Source of the DNA: Stagonosporopsis chrysanthemi
Lineage: Eukaryota > Ascomycota > Dothideomycetes > Pleosporales > Didymellaceae
Direction: 5' to 3'
NCBI GenBank assembly: GCA_022560025.1
Contig: JAFISE010000070.1
Location: 62,001 to 126,000, forward strand
DNA: 64,000 nucleotides
In this document: piece by piece, positions 1 to 12,097 of the stretch
Layout: each line of letters starts with the position of its first letter
Position numbering within the stretch: the first letter of the stretch is position 1
Notes under the pieces: model-generated
Seen by the model: the letters and a program-made list of their open reading frames with translations, nothing else
The model's database searches: none
Told to the model about the DNA's origin: nothing
Program-made: the position numbers and the translations under genes

Positions 1-1532
1 GCACCACACGGCATAGGCGATGTCGTAGTCAGCGCCCACGACGCGAACGTGTTTGTACGTGTTGTTCGCGTAGTGTGTTTTACCGAGAAACGCGTTGGCC
101 TCGACGAGGTAGTCGCCCCAGAACTCGATGTTGACGTGCTCGCTCTTGGCGTGCGTGGCGAGCTGAGAGGCCAGCACGGGGATGAGCTCGCCGTCGAAGT
201 CGGCGCGCTGCGGGATCCCCGCGAGCGAGAACAGCGTCGGCACGATGTCGGTGTGCGACGAGGGGATGGTTTGGACGGCGCCTTTGGGGACCCCCGGGCC
301 CCGGATGAAGAAGGGGATGTTGACGTCTTCTTCGATGTTGCAGCTCTTGCCGGGCGGGAGGCGGTGCTGCCCGATGTGGTAGCCGTTGTCGGTGGTGTAG
401 ATCAGGTAGGTGTTGTTGAGGACCGAGGGGCTGGCGGATAGGCGCTCCATGATGGACTCGATGAGGTCGTCGACCGACTGCAGAGACTGGAGGCGCTTGC
501 GGTACCAGTCGTCGTTGAAGTCGACCTCGCTCTGGTTCAGCTGGCGGATCGTCTTGAAGTACGATGCTGTGCCGGTCTGACACGAATTAGTGAAGAACCC
601 GCGTTTTCGACCATGTGCGTACCGTGTTGGGGTTGAAGTTCGGCGTACGCGGCACCGTCACATTCGCGAAGAGATGCTCGTGCCTCTTCGCAGGAACAGG
701 CGCATTGAATCTCGGAGCTCCTCCGCCCGTGATGGTCTCAGAGTGAGGGGCGATGGGCGCGACGCCGAGGAAGAACGGGCGGTCCGACGCTTTGATGGCA
801 TCGTCGAGGAAGCCGACTGCAGCGGCTGCGATCAGATCTGTCGAGTACTCACCAGGATAGTTCTTGGCCGCATCGTGGTTCCTGGACATTGTTGCGTTGT
901 AGAAAATGTATGTGCCGGGATCGATCAGGACTGGTCAAACGTCAGGGCAAGACATGCATACACATGGCCAGACTCACAATCCGATCCGTTCCAGCCGTTG
1001 ATACGGGGGTTGTTGTATGTGCTGAGTGAGTGGCCTTGCACACTTTAGCACTTTCCCAGCTCCAAAGACCAGATCCACGCAAACCATTCATCATCTTGCC
1101 GGTATAATAGGTGTTATAACCCGCTTCCTGCAGCCAGACCGGCAGATAGTCATCGTTGAACCCCTCCTCAATGAATCGTGGATACCCACCTGTCAAACGT
1201 CAATAACAGGTCGGCATTCCACCATGACTCAACTCTCGCCTACCATAGGGAGCAGCAACATCCGTAACATTCGTGTTATGCGCCGCCTTCCCAGTCAACA
1301 GCGACACACGCGACGGACAGCACAGCGCAACCGTGCAGAAATGCTTCTTGAACCACGTCCCCTCCTGTGCAAAATGCTTCTGAACAGACTGCTGGTACTC
1401 AATCGAGTTGAGATGCAAGTCCTGATCATCCGTCATGATGAAGACGAAGTTCGGCCTCGTGACATTCTGAACAGTGCCCACGACGGCCGCCGCGCCCGCT
1501 GACGCGACCATCAACACTTGGCTGGGCGTCAT
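1..1532 (-). CDS. Secreted arylsulfatase, C-terminus cut off by window edge
   Basis: Type I sulfatase that hydrolyses sulfate esters. The reconstructed exons are 1532-1244, 1189-1085, 1034-978, 930-623 and 576-1; all four introns are 46-54 nt with GT...AG ends, giving 445 residues in frame to the edge. A short hydrophobic N-terminus looks like a signal peptide. It is followed by the metal-binding MTDDQD segment and the CCPSR motif (residues 71-75), whose first Cys would be converted to formylglycine. Further family marks are YYTGK, GWNGSDF, PHSE and, in exon 5, TDNGYHIGQHRLPPGK. Family members run to about 580-600 residues, so the last quarter is missing because of the window, not because of a break. 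The start codon is only 5 nt from a run of 13 C. The sulfatase family is certain; the substrate (phenolic or choline sulfate and so on) cannot be read from the sequence. Confidence 0.93.
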
Positions 1533-1537
1533 TTTTT

Positions 1538-1550
1538 GGGGGGGGGGGGG
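1538..1550. repeat. Homopolymer of 13 G (C on the sulfatase strand)
   Basis: An uninterrupted 13-base G run, followed on the + strand by TTTTT and the CAT of the sulfatase start. In the mRNA sense this reads as C13-A5-ATG, so the tract lies in the 5' leader immediately before the start codon. Tracts of this length often vary between strains and cause sequencing length errors. Confidence 0.95.
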
Positions 1551-4500
1551 CTTCGGAGAATTAAAAACACGAGTCGCTTACTTAGCAACGGGTATCACGA
1601 TCATGTTATATATGTACTGCGGATTCTGCCTGTTCAGGGTGCTACTCTCGAGTTTGGCGGTGTTGACAGCCGGGGCCCCCGCTTTTTATTGCGACAGCGC
1701 GAGATTCCATGGCGTGCTTGAGATGCAGCCAGTCGAGCAGCTACGATGAAGCAGAGAAACGGAAGTGATGATACTTTGTGGATAACACGAAATTGAACGA
1801 GGCAGGAAGTGACGTGAGCCAGATTGGTTCAAGCTGGCAACAGTGCGCAGCCGGACGTCAAAAAAGTGCTCACCTCACTTAGCGTGGAAGCTGAGGAGAT
1901 GCTGTGCCTGTTCCCCTGTATCAGTTTTGCTATACGCGATCCGTTCTACGGGCATTCTGTCTATGGGAGAGCCCCGAGTTCAGAGCGAGTGCGGCATCCG
2001 GACGAGGTGCGTAGCCGTCAGACATGTCACCGCGGCTATCGAACCAGCAATCCCGCAACTAGCTGTAGCGTTCCCTTGTCACGATTTCTCTAACTCGAAA
2101 CATCACATTCTGAGCGAAACAGCAAGCCGTCGAGCGTTCGTCTGTCGACAAGTCCTACTGTAGCTGTGAGCACGCTTTGTATGCAGATCATTCCCATTGC
2201 GGACTTGATATCTAACTCGGCAGTGTTGTCGGCATTTGGACGAGGTGAAGGTATAGCGATGGTTTGTGGTGCATGGTACAAGCTTAGAATCGAGGTACAA
2301 CAATTTGTCGAGACTCTGTTGATGGTGATCTCGGGAGAGGTGTTCCATCAATCCGAGACGACAACCGACAGTGTTTGGTGCAGATGGGGCCAATGTGTTG
2401 CAGGTATCAACAACTAGCATGATCCTGGACCGTCTGATGATGAGCATGTTCGCAGATGGCACAGCAACAACTGCACCCGGCAGGCTACAGGGGTGACCAC
2501 GTCGGGTAATACGCCTCTAGATGCCATTGATCTGTAGCAAATCGGACTTCGTCCTCACACTTAAAGGCGGATTCTTGTCTCTGGTAGCTGAATAAAGGCA
2601 CTTGGTTGTACAATTCGACATGGCCACACCCTGTATGTGATACTAAGAGGCGTGCAGCCTCACGTCGATCAATCGTCGTAGCCGTAGCGCGCATCTCTCG
2701 AAGCTTTGGCCGAAGCTCCACACAACTGATCAACAGGCACACTACTGCAGTGTGTCGGCTCGTGGTACAGTATGCACGAGAGTGTGGTTATGAGTGCCCC
2801 ACAGGCGTGTACGAGCGCAGCCCGCCGGAGAGCTAGGCAGACGTCCTGGTCCGACTTTTAGAGTTTGCGTAGTTATGCACCTCCTTCCCGTCTCCCTCGA
2901 GTCTCGATGGCTGCCACAATTCATTTCTAGTGCATGTATGAGACCAGCAAGGAGCGCTGGACCAGGACGCTAGATCTGCAGTGGCAACGGAACGTTGTGG
3001 TGAAGCTTTGTCTCAGAGTAAACACGATTGGTGAAAGCGGATGTGGTATCGTATGACAGCGTACGTTTCGGTAGACGGCTTGTCGATGGACTTGCGTAGA
3101 GCAAGGAGCTATCGTGTACAATCTGCAGCCAGTAAAGTTCGGAGTGAACACGCTCACCTAGCATCGATGCCTTGGGCACCAAGGGTTGGCAAATCATCTC
3201 GCGTTCTGTTTTCTTGACGGAATAGATCCGGAAGCATACAGGTGGGCGGATTTGAAGCCTTGCCGTTGTTGATTGGTGTTTCGAGATGGGCACAACGGAG
3301 CTGGCGTTCCTTGCATTAGCAAAGCTGAAGTAGCCTACTCGGCAAACGTGACCCTCGGTAGCTAAGCGATCGAGATTAGCTGCGCTCAGTACTGTGTAAC
3401 GACGGTGCGTGAAGACCAACACAGTCTATACGGCTGTAAGGCGGCCATGATCGACGGATCTACCCACACGTTTCTTGGGATGAACCATGACTTCGCATTC
3501 GTGTCTCGATGCAGCTCGCCCGAGATACCAAGTTGTTGATGAATAAAACCCGCTGCCTTTGACCACACCACTGGGACTGTCGCACGCCGTCCCAGACAGT
3601 CGGACCGATCGAATTATCGCGGGTAAATGACCTAGAGCGAAGAGAGCTTTGCACCGATGCGCAGGAGCCCTCCGATTCCGAGTGATTAGTCTGGAGTCCA
3701 AGCGAGACAGAGAGGGCCGCTAGAATGGTTGGCGAAGCACCAGAGTGGATGCGTGTGAAGGAAAGAGAAAACGAGACCGAGGCTAGGAGAAGATCTCCGA
3801 TTGCTCCTAATTGGTGGTCGGGCGGTGGCGCTGTGCGGCTCTTGAACAACTCTTTAGTCGTTCTATTCTTGCGCTTGACGGACGAATGTCCCTACGATTG
3901 GCTGATAACCCGCACCTCCAGCCAGCGTGGACGACGATTGTTGCGAAGCGGAGGACCGGATCTTCAAGAAATACGGCCTGAAGGCTTGCGTAAACCAAGC
4001 AGATGGTAAAGGTTACATACATTTGCCGTCATCAGTAGATCGCAATAACACGTATCTCAGTGTCTCAGTTTTTTGAATTAGTGATGGTCCCTTGCGTCGT
4101 CTAATCATGCCGCTGATCATGTCGCTTGATTGTTGCGAGCGAATTAGCATGATAGGAAATTAGGCGAGATGGCGGCTGTCGTGAAGGGGGTGGAGCGCGA
4201 CGGCGGACGTTCGACCGTCACTGCTCGCTCCAGCGGAACTTCGCAGAGGAATCGCTTCCGAGCTCGCAGGGGAGCCTTGTCCACAGCGGAACTAGCCGGG
4301 ACGATTATGGCGGCTTCTAGCGCGGTGAGGTTGTCGGCTTGGGACAAAGTCAAAAGCCGTCGGGACCGAGATGCGCCGACAAGGTCAGTAGCCGATCATT
4401 GGCCATGAGATCAGGGCAGCAATGTCTGCCGAACGGCCTTTGATGTGGGTTCAAACTCTAAGAGCGCATTCACAAGATGTACTTGGGGACACGGATTCAG

Positions 4501-5855
4501 TCGTGTCTCGCAGCGAATGCAAGCGTTGCCGGAAGACCCCCCGAGCAGCCAACAGGTTGACCTCGGCATGCACGAGAACGCCGCTTGCACGCTCGGGCGA
4601 TGGTGCGCCGAAGGAGTGGCTGTTGTAATTCGTGACAGCCTTTGGAACAGCCTGGGGAACGCCTCCTGTCAACCTCAGGCCACATGCCTCTCACCGGTCT
4701 AGATCCAAGCCGCTGCCTCTGTGGCTGTGCTAGCCACAAGCACTATTTCGTCGCAATCACTACACCAGAATGGTAGCGGTGCAAGGCTAGCACATGATTT
4801 TCGCCGATCACTCGTGGTTGCACGCGGACATCGCTGCAGTGTTCGCTCGGAACCATACAATGACATCAAGCCCTTCTGCGCGTAATTCGTTTAATCTGTC
4901 TAGCGTACGTTTGGCGCGCGTCGAGCCGGCGCTGGGATCTCTCGTGTGACACCGAGTCAGTGGTGATATGGAAGCTTTGTGCGCATGATCAGACGGCCAT
5001 CATTGTACGTAAGAAATCGCAGAGCAGATACTGTGCAAAAGTTGGAGCGAGGTACTTTGGAGCAGAACGATTGGCTGGTTATTTTGGGCTGACATTGCTA
5101 CGTCAGACCACGACGCCCACGGTCGCAGAAGACACTGAGAAACATGTGCTACTTACTCGTTCCAACAGTAGTCGAACATGATCCCCTGTCTGTATGTCCG
5201 ACGTTCTGGAATGCTGTAAATCGACAAAATCCATGCTTCCATCGCCGCCGTCCAAGCATCGCCCTCCTTTCAAAAGGTGCATCTACATCCTCCTCTTGCT
5301 CTCGCGCAAAATGTGCAAACGGTCTTCTAAGGACCGAAATGATCGGCGCCGAAAAATGCAGTCGTGAATCGTAAAAGTTCGTCAAATGCGCGTGCGTGCA
5401 TAAGTCGTCCTGTGCCTTGGTGCCATGCCGTCCAAAATGTGTTCCAACGTTTTCCGGCTTAGCCTGGTACAAAGAACACCGTCCTCGTGAGGCCATGCTC
5501 GAAAGTGTGACCATGCGCTAAATCGTCCAGTCCGGCGATTGCGCCGATAGAATGCGCCGAGACCGTCCAAGTGGCTTCTGCTGCAGCCGAGGAAACATCG
5601 CGAGTTTGCTTTGATAGGTTCCGACAGGAAATGTTTGCTGAATCCGACTAGGCTTGTTGTTGGAGAACACAGTACGTCTTTGGTCCGCTTGGCGGGGTTG
5701 TCAGTCGGCCCTACATGCTTCCAGCTTCGCTGTACTGGGAGGGAACTTGTGTGACAGGAATCGGGTGGGCTGCATATCCAGACACGGACGCTGCGCTCGA
5801 GGGTGGCTGAGAAGCAAGCCTGGAGTTCCTGGGGTATCGTTCAGTCTGCTTGCGT
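1551..5855. other. Gene-poor intergenic stretch, no recognisable gene
   Basis: About 4.3 kb between the sulfatase start and the 3' end of the zinc-cluster regulator. All open frames here are short (150 codons or fewer), overlap each other on both strands and carry no family motif. I saw no tRNA-like B box with a matching acceptor stem, no reverse transcriptase or transposase motif, and no long terminal repeat. It may be promoter plus degraded sequence. Confidence 0.6.
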
Positions 5856-7658
5856 TTACGTCCAGATAGGTGTAGCCACGAACCCGCTGGTATATCCAGA
5901 CATTCCATAATTATATGCATGGTCTGAAGGCGCCGCATATGGCGGTAAAAGTGTGTTGGCAGGCGAGCCTAACGGAGACGCGTAGTTGCTCGATGCGTAG
6001 CTGCTCGATGGATAGCTACTTGTCGCGTATGTGCTCGAACCATATGCATCTGCTGATGTTCGCGGAATGTCGAGGAACGGGGAGGCTGGCGTAGAAGACA
6101 TGCCAGGGGGCAGGAACCCTAGAGGGGAGGGTGCAAAAGCTGGGCTGAGGCTGTGTGCCTGACCATAATTGCTGTATTGTGTGATCTGATTCTCAAGGTC
6201 CAGGTTGATGGATTCCAGGGCGTAGGACGGCTGTGTCACAGGAGAGACGGCAGCGATGTGTTGCCGCGTCCATTCTCTCCTGGTTTTATATGATGAGACC
6301 GAGTCGATGGGATACTGTATCAGATATGACATGGTCTGAATTCTTGAGTCGTATCTTGGGTCCTGATATCCCTGAACAACTGTCACGATCTCCTCCAGCG
6401 GCAGAAGGGCAAGGTCGGACACAAATACTGATGCAACATCCGGAAACATGGGCTCCAATGCCAGAGCGGTCGCATAAAAGTGAGCAAGCACACATAGGAC
6501 GTTGACGTCTCCGCGCTTAGCAGTGAGAAGGGAGATTGGCACCCAGAAAAGCCATTTCCGGAGAGCATAAAGCTGATTGAACTGCTCTTCTGGTGACTGG
6601 GCTTGATTCGAGGCCCTCAACCGATCGAGGTAGCCTTTCAGCTGATCAACCCACTTCGTTTCTTGGTCGTTGCGGCTGAGGTATGGTTGCATACGTTGTA
6701 GGGAGCTGTGAATATCGGCGAGCGTGTTCAGTTGCTGGGTGCGGGCTTCCTGAGATACCGGTGTGCTGACTGGGTTCATGAAGTGTCTGTTGGGCATTGG
6801 GCTGTGCTCTGCAATGTAATCTGCGAAAAGCGACTCGTGCTTCCAGGGCTGCATAGATTGAATGACGGTCTTCGTGCCAGCGACCAGCGAAGCCCAGCCC
6901 CTCCAGTCAGTAGCCTGCCAGGCCAACAGGAGAGACGAAGCAAGGACCGCATCCGAATTCATCTTCGTGAAGCCTGAAATGCCGTCGTGCAGGCCTTTAA
7001 GCGCAATGCTTGCATGGTGGAAGGCAAGATTTCGCGTTTCGGAGGACTGTGAGATCCAGGCAAGGTGAGAAGCGGAGAAAGCGAGGATGGAGTGCATGAC
7101 GAAGGGGTGCGAAGCTGCTATGCTCATGAACCTGGATTCAGTCAGCCACAGAGAACTTGCGACCAGCGTTGCAGTGAAGCACTCACTTGGGCATCATGTC
7201 AGCCCACAGGGTCATCTTAGATGTTCGATTCCGGAACATCTCGTTGGTGATGGAGGAGAGATGGTGAATCAAGCGAAGATCGGTCTTCGCATAGGTCTGC
7301 CACTGGGGCTGGGGGTAGATTCGGAGCTCGGGGAAGGGGAAGTCGCCAGTCTGCCTCCACAGCTCAATGGTCGCCTCGATCTCTGGAGTCCACAGAAGAT
7401 TGGGCTGCTGGGGAGCTTGTGGAGATTCGGGCATCATGGCAGTGGGACTGTCCATGTAATCGCACCGAACCTGGTGTTTGGTGCAATTGCGGCTGCACGC
7501 GGGTCAGTAACTGAAATATGACAAACAAAAGTACGCTCGAGAACCTACCATTGCGGGAACGTCTCATCACAGCGGATGTGTCTTCTCTTGCACGTCTTGC
7601 AGCCCTTTCGGGACTTGGTGTGACTGCGCCTAGAGGGGCCTCCGCCTGGTCCAGCCAT
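5856..7658 (-). CDS. Zn(II)2Cys6 transcription factor, Upc2-like
   Basis: Fungal binuclear zinc-cluster regulator of 563 residues. Exons are 7658-7549, 7492-7187 and 7131-5856, with introns of 56 and 55 nt. The DNA-binding cluster sits at residues 20-47 with Cys 20, 23, 30, 37, 40 and 47 (CKTCKRRHIRC...CRNCTKHQVRC), and the first intron splits the Cys37 codon. The segment LWTPEIEATIELWRQTGDFPFPEL and the following helical region (KFMSIAASHPFVMHSILAFSASHL) match the regulatory domain of the group that includes sterol uptake regulator Upc2. The C-terminal 90 residues are low-complexity, rich in S, Y, P and A, with a pentapeptide repeat, and probably form an activation region. The start was chosen because MAGPGGGPSRRSHTKSRKGC leads straight into the cluster. 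The targets are unknown; assignment to sterol control specifically is not supported by neighbours. Confidence 0.9.
5981..6040 (-). repeat. Four tandem 15-bp units encoding SSxYA-type pentapeptides
   Basis: Units at 5981-5995, 5996-6010, 6011-6025 and 6026-6040 share the pattern CGTAGnTGCTCGATG on the + strand. In the protein they encode STYAT/SSYPS/SSYAS/SNYAS-like pentapeptides near the C-terminus of the zinc-cluster regulator. The two units nearest the 3' end differ by one base; the others are more diverged. The repeat stays in frame because 15 is a multiple of three. Confidence 0.8.
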
Positions 7659-10600
7659 TGGGTGAGATGGTCGTGTGAAGGGGTTGAGCGATTGTGAGAA
7701 GTGGAGCGCGCAGCGTCCTCGAAAGATTTCGCGTTCGAGATGTCTGGCGTTGGGGTCGTGGTATCCGGTTTTTTTCCCAGGTGCGTTAGGAAGTGAGGGG
7801 TGATGTTGGCGGGGGCTGAGTATACGCAGGCTACAAACACTGGTAGGCGGAACTGGTAAAGCGAGAGTAATGTGGTCGTAGACCGGTGACAGGGTGGTGA
7901 ACTGGAGGCTGAAGGCCGGAACGGTTTGGTGATATATACAGCAAGGTGCAGATGGGAAGCTTAGACAAATCTAGGGCTGAGAAGTATTGACGCAGAGCTA
8001 GCTCACGAGGCCCCGGCGGAGGTGCGACAGAACGAAGTGACAGCGGAGAAAGGTCATGGTATGCAACGTGCCCCTGCAGGACAGCCGGGCCATGCCTCCT
8101 TGGGACAAAGAGGACTTGGGCGGAAGCAGCAGCGCTAGAGTAGCCAAAGCTCGGTTCCAAAAAGCCCTGGGACGTCAAAACGGAGCCAACCATAGTTAGA
8201 GGGTGATAGCGTCCACGCAAATAGCAGTGACGCCACGAGCGGCGGAAGGGGACCTGTGTGGCAGCCGGTAGAGACGGCGTGACGGGAGAGGCTAGTGAAG
8301 CTTGCGGGAGCTATAGCCAGCACTGGAGGGACTGATTCACCGCTGGCTGGTGCTCAAGGCCCATGCTCGCATGGCATAGCCCCCAGTATGACTGCTGTAA
8401 CGATTAAGCATATCCGGGACTTTGGACCCTTCCCGTTCGAGCAGCGATGCCCAGTCTGGCGCAGCACATGGTGCTGCTGTCCCTGAGCAGCAAGGCGCTT
8501 CAGGAATGGAACCCTGCTTACTGTGGGCAAGCAACAGGGCAAGCCCGGGCCGCGTAGTGAACGTCCGCCGCCGGCCGACCACTGGGGGTGGCCCCTCTTT
8601 GGGAGACCCCTGTCGGCTGGTATGGAGAGAGACGGATTGCCGTCGTTGTGCGTGCACTGTGCAGATGCCACGGCGATGCAGAGGCCAAGAACCCCAGCGC
8701 GCAGAGCGGCGGCGGCGGCATAAGTCAGTGAACCGCGCAAGAATTACGGGCCGCGCGATGCGGTCGAGGTGATCGGCCTCATCAATACGGTCTTTTGTGG
8801 GTGGACAGTGGGTGAGCCGGCGCGCTGCTTGCAGCAGCTCGGGCGTCGAGGAATTGCCACTCCAAGAGAGCCGATCGCCATGGTGTCGCCTGGAGGCCAC
8901 AAATTCACAGCGAGCAGTTCACTCAATTCACTGCTCACTCCATGGCGGGCGAATCAGACGAGGGAGGATGCAGCAAAGTTGATGGCGCTAGCACTCAAGA
9001 CCGCATGCACAGGCGAAAGTGCCGGGGTCTCAAGCTATTTTTGGCTTTCTCGCTGCCTGTGCGCCGTGCTTGACCGTTTCTTTACAAGTCCCAAGTCACC
9101 ACACTACGGTCTTCACCCGCCTTTTCAAGCGATGTTGCTGTAGAAGATGGTGTTCTGCATGGACCGCCATGGTAATGCTACTCGAACCCACTGCTGCGGC
9201 GATCTGTCACGCTGCGCTGATGCCCTCCGTTTGGCTGCTTCCGGTGCAGGAACGACCAGGCCTTCAAATTAGCAGTACCAGAAGGATTCGCTAGACTAGG
9301 CATTCAGCTCGCGGGTGACTGTATACATTGGCTGTTCACTGGGGTTCAGCCAATGTCTCGTCGAGCAGCCAAAACTACATGTGCACGCGAGCCGCTGCGG
9401 TGGACCTGGACCTGCATCGCACACATGTGCGCAACGTGCCGTGCGACATGACGATGTGGATGGGCACATGATGCTGTGGAAGCTCTGCAGCAGCATAGAG
9501 ACGTCTCTCGTTGCAAGGCTGTTGAGCGTGTGCACCACTATAATGACGCGGGTACTCGTGTATCGGAGGCGCCTATACTCAGTGGAGCAGTGAGCAGCAA
9601 CACGAGGTCAGACATGCCGTACTTAGAACAGGGCGCTGACGGCCAATATTCCGCGATGCCATAGAAAGACCGAGGCTGCAATAGTCTGCAATGACATAGC
9701 AGATGCGTGAGAGCAAGTACAGGCGGCAGATTATGTAGGCTAGTGACGAGTGAGGTTCTTCCTAAGCTATTCTTAGGAATAAACTCTGTTAAGCTGCGTC
9801 CATCTATGTATGTACCCTGGCCGCATCTGGGAGTGTGGCTAAGGTTGCGAGAAACCTCTCCATTCCTTGCGTCCGATCCTACGCCTAATGTGCTCCTGTG
9901 CGATGCTGACAGCCAGCGGTGTCAGAATGACAGAGCTGAACAGCACCACAAACGCATACTTATCTGCAGGCAAGCCACTCTATTGCCCACAACATCCCTT
10001 CCTCAGCATGCACCCAATCCACCAACAACCAGCTCAAAATAAGTGTGACCTTGTTCGACCATCGGCGCGGCCAACTGCCTAATCGAGCATGGTCAGAAGC
10101 TACACAACACACATGTCTTTCCGCCGACCGCATTGCTGGCTCTCGCGTGGAATTGTTTTTCCGATCGTCTCCATTCTCGAGTTTAGAAGAAATATCTTGT
10201 TCTGCGCGAGCCCGCTCCGCTCCTTGCACTCGTTCCGTGAAACACAACACCGGCTGTCGAGTCGCATTTAGCAATGCGTTACCTACAATTTTGTTCATAG
10301 CTGCTCCGAATCCCCACAGCGCACACAGCGATCACCACTGAAAAATCCGGGAGGCGCTATTAGTCAGGCTCGGCCATCCCGTTGTACTGCAGGGCGCGTC
10401 TGCTGCCGGCGCACCTTGACTGTCGTGACGACCTCCATGCGCAGAGGCGCTGAGTGATCAATGAGTGGTGGACGTCAACGGTGAACACCATAGCTCTCGG
10501 GATATTTTTAGTCGCTGGTTCCACGTTCCTCGTGTGGTCCGGGTGTCCCGAAGCATGGATCTTCCCTTTATTGTACATCGTCATGATGGACCACCGCTGC

Positions 10601-12097
10601 TCCAACTGCACGTAAGCAGCCTGATGGCAAAGAACGTTCTCTGCAGCCAGCTGCAGACTCGGACAGCGTCTTGCTGACATGCGCAGAATCATGACCTGCA
10701 TGGCTCGCGTGGTGCTGAACATGGATGATCCTGCGCTGCCCACCAAAAGCCGCTTGAGCCGCATGACTATCGACGCTGGAAGGGCTTTCGGTAAGATTTC
10801 ACCGAAATATTACAGGTATCTTAGACCATACGACACATGAATTACATCTCGACTCAGCTTCTCTCTCGAACAGCTCCCCATCAGATTGGCCAAGTCGAGT
10901 CGACGAAGTTGCGGTCAACATCGCTGTCCAGACTCAACAATGACCATGACAGTACCACAAGAGCACGTCCAGCCGAGGCAGCATCCCTCGGCGACCTCCG
11001 CCCTGCATGCCCTGCGCACGTCCAGGAGTGAGGAGCACCCAAAGATTTTTGCAAGAGATTTGCAAAACACGTAAACAAAGGTCAAATTGCGACCGTCGCG
11101 ATGCATGCCCGTTCTAATGTCCGACCAAAAAGCAACAATGTACAACGCCTCTGCACCAGTCGTATGACAGTCCGTCGAAAGGCGGTACAGTACACTTGCG
11201 GCAATCTCCAGAAAAAAAAAGGCCGATAAAACTGGCATGATATGATCCACACAGCCGTTCGCTGATCTCACAATTTGGTTCTCAGCACATCGCTACCGAT
11301 CGGATGAGATGCCCCAGTGCCCAAAGCAGTATGCGACCGAATACCAGAGCAGACGGGTGTTGTATTCTAGAACACTGCTGCGCCGGGAGCGAGCGAACCT
11401 GCTTGCGATGATGCTTGGATATGATTTCATGTGCATTGCCTTGTACAATGGCTTCGCACAAACCTTGCAACCTATGTAGCTAGCTGAGCCACGATAGTCC
11501 CTGTAGACGCCGGCGGTGATTCAAGGCAGTCGCCGCCGCTGGAGCCACACACTCGGGCGCCGCGCAGACCGAGCCATACCATGCTCGGCAGCGTGCATTA
11601 CGAGATGCTGTGCCTGTTGTGGAGATGCCTAACTCACAGGGTACGTAGCCGGCGGAGAAGTAGCCAATGAGTGGTAAAGACGTCCGCTCGCTCTGCGTCC
11701 GTGTGAAGAATTGGAGTTCTACGTACAGCTATACTAAGGCTATGGATATGAGTGCGATGCGTGCACCTAACAGTGAGAGAAACGCCGGAGAATGAGTTGC
11801 CGCTACACGTAAGCTGACCCCTGTGAGCATGATATGGGCCGTTCAAAGTGGCTCAGAAGCCCGCCTATGTAGGAAAAAGTCGCTGGAAATGTCTATAGAT
11901 GCCGGATCCTCCATTGTCGTTCGTGAAGCCTTATTGTTCATTCCCCCCGCTTGCAATGCCCTGCTTTTAGTATCCTCCTCTTCCTCTAACTATACATCAT
12001 CAATCCAACGCCGGCTCACATATAATGAAAAGGTGTGTGCGTTTGCTCGACTCTACCGTCGAAACGAAATGCTATGCCGTCGTGTACAGTCCCTGAT
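7659..12097. other. Gene-poor intergenic stretch, no recognisable gene
   Basis: About 4.4 kb between the start of the zinc-cluster regulator and the 3' end of transportin. Many overlapping open frames of 60-190 codons occur on both strands, but none has a family motif, a signal peptide with a plausible mature part, or splice-supported extension. A run of nine A lies near 11211. The 5' third must hold the regulator's promoter. I see no transposon hallmark. Confidence 0.6.

Noticed and set aside
4440..4470. Possible tRNA B box (GGTTCAAACTC)
   Set aside because: No A box at the right distance and no acceptor-stem pairing around it.
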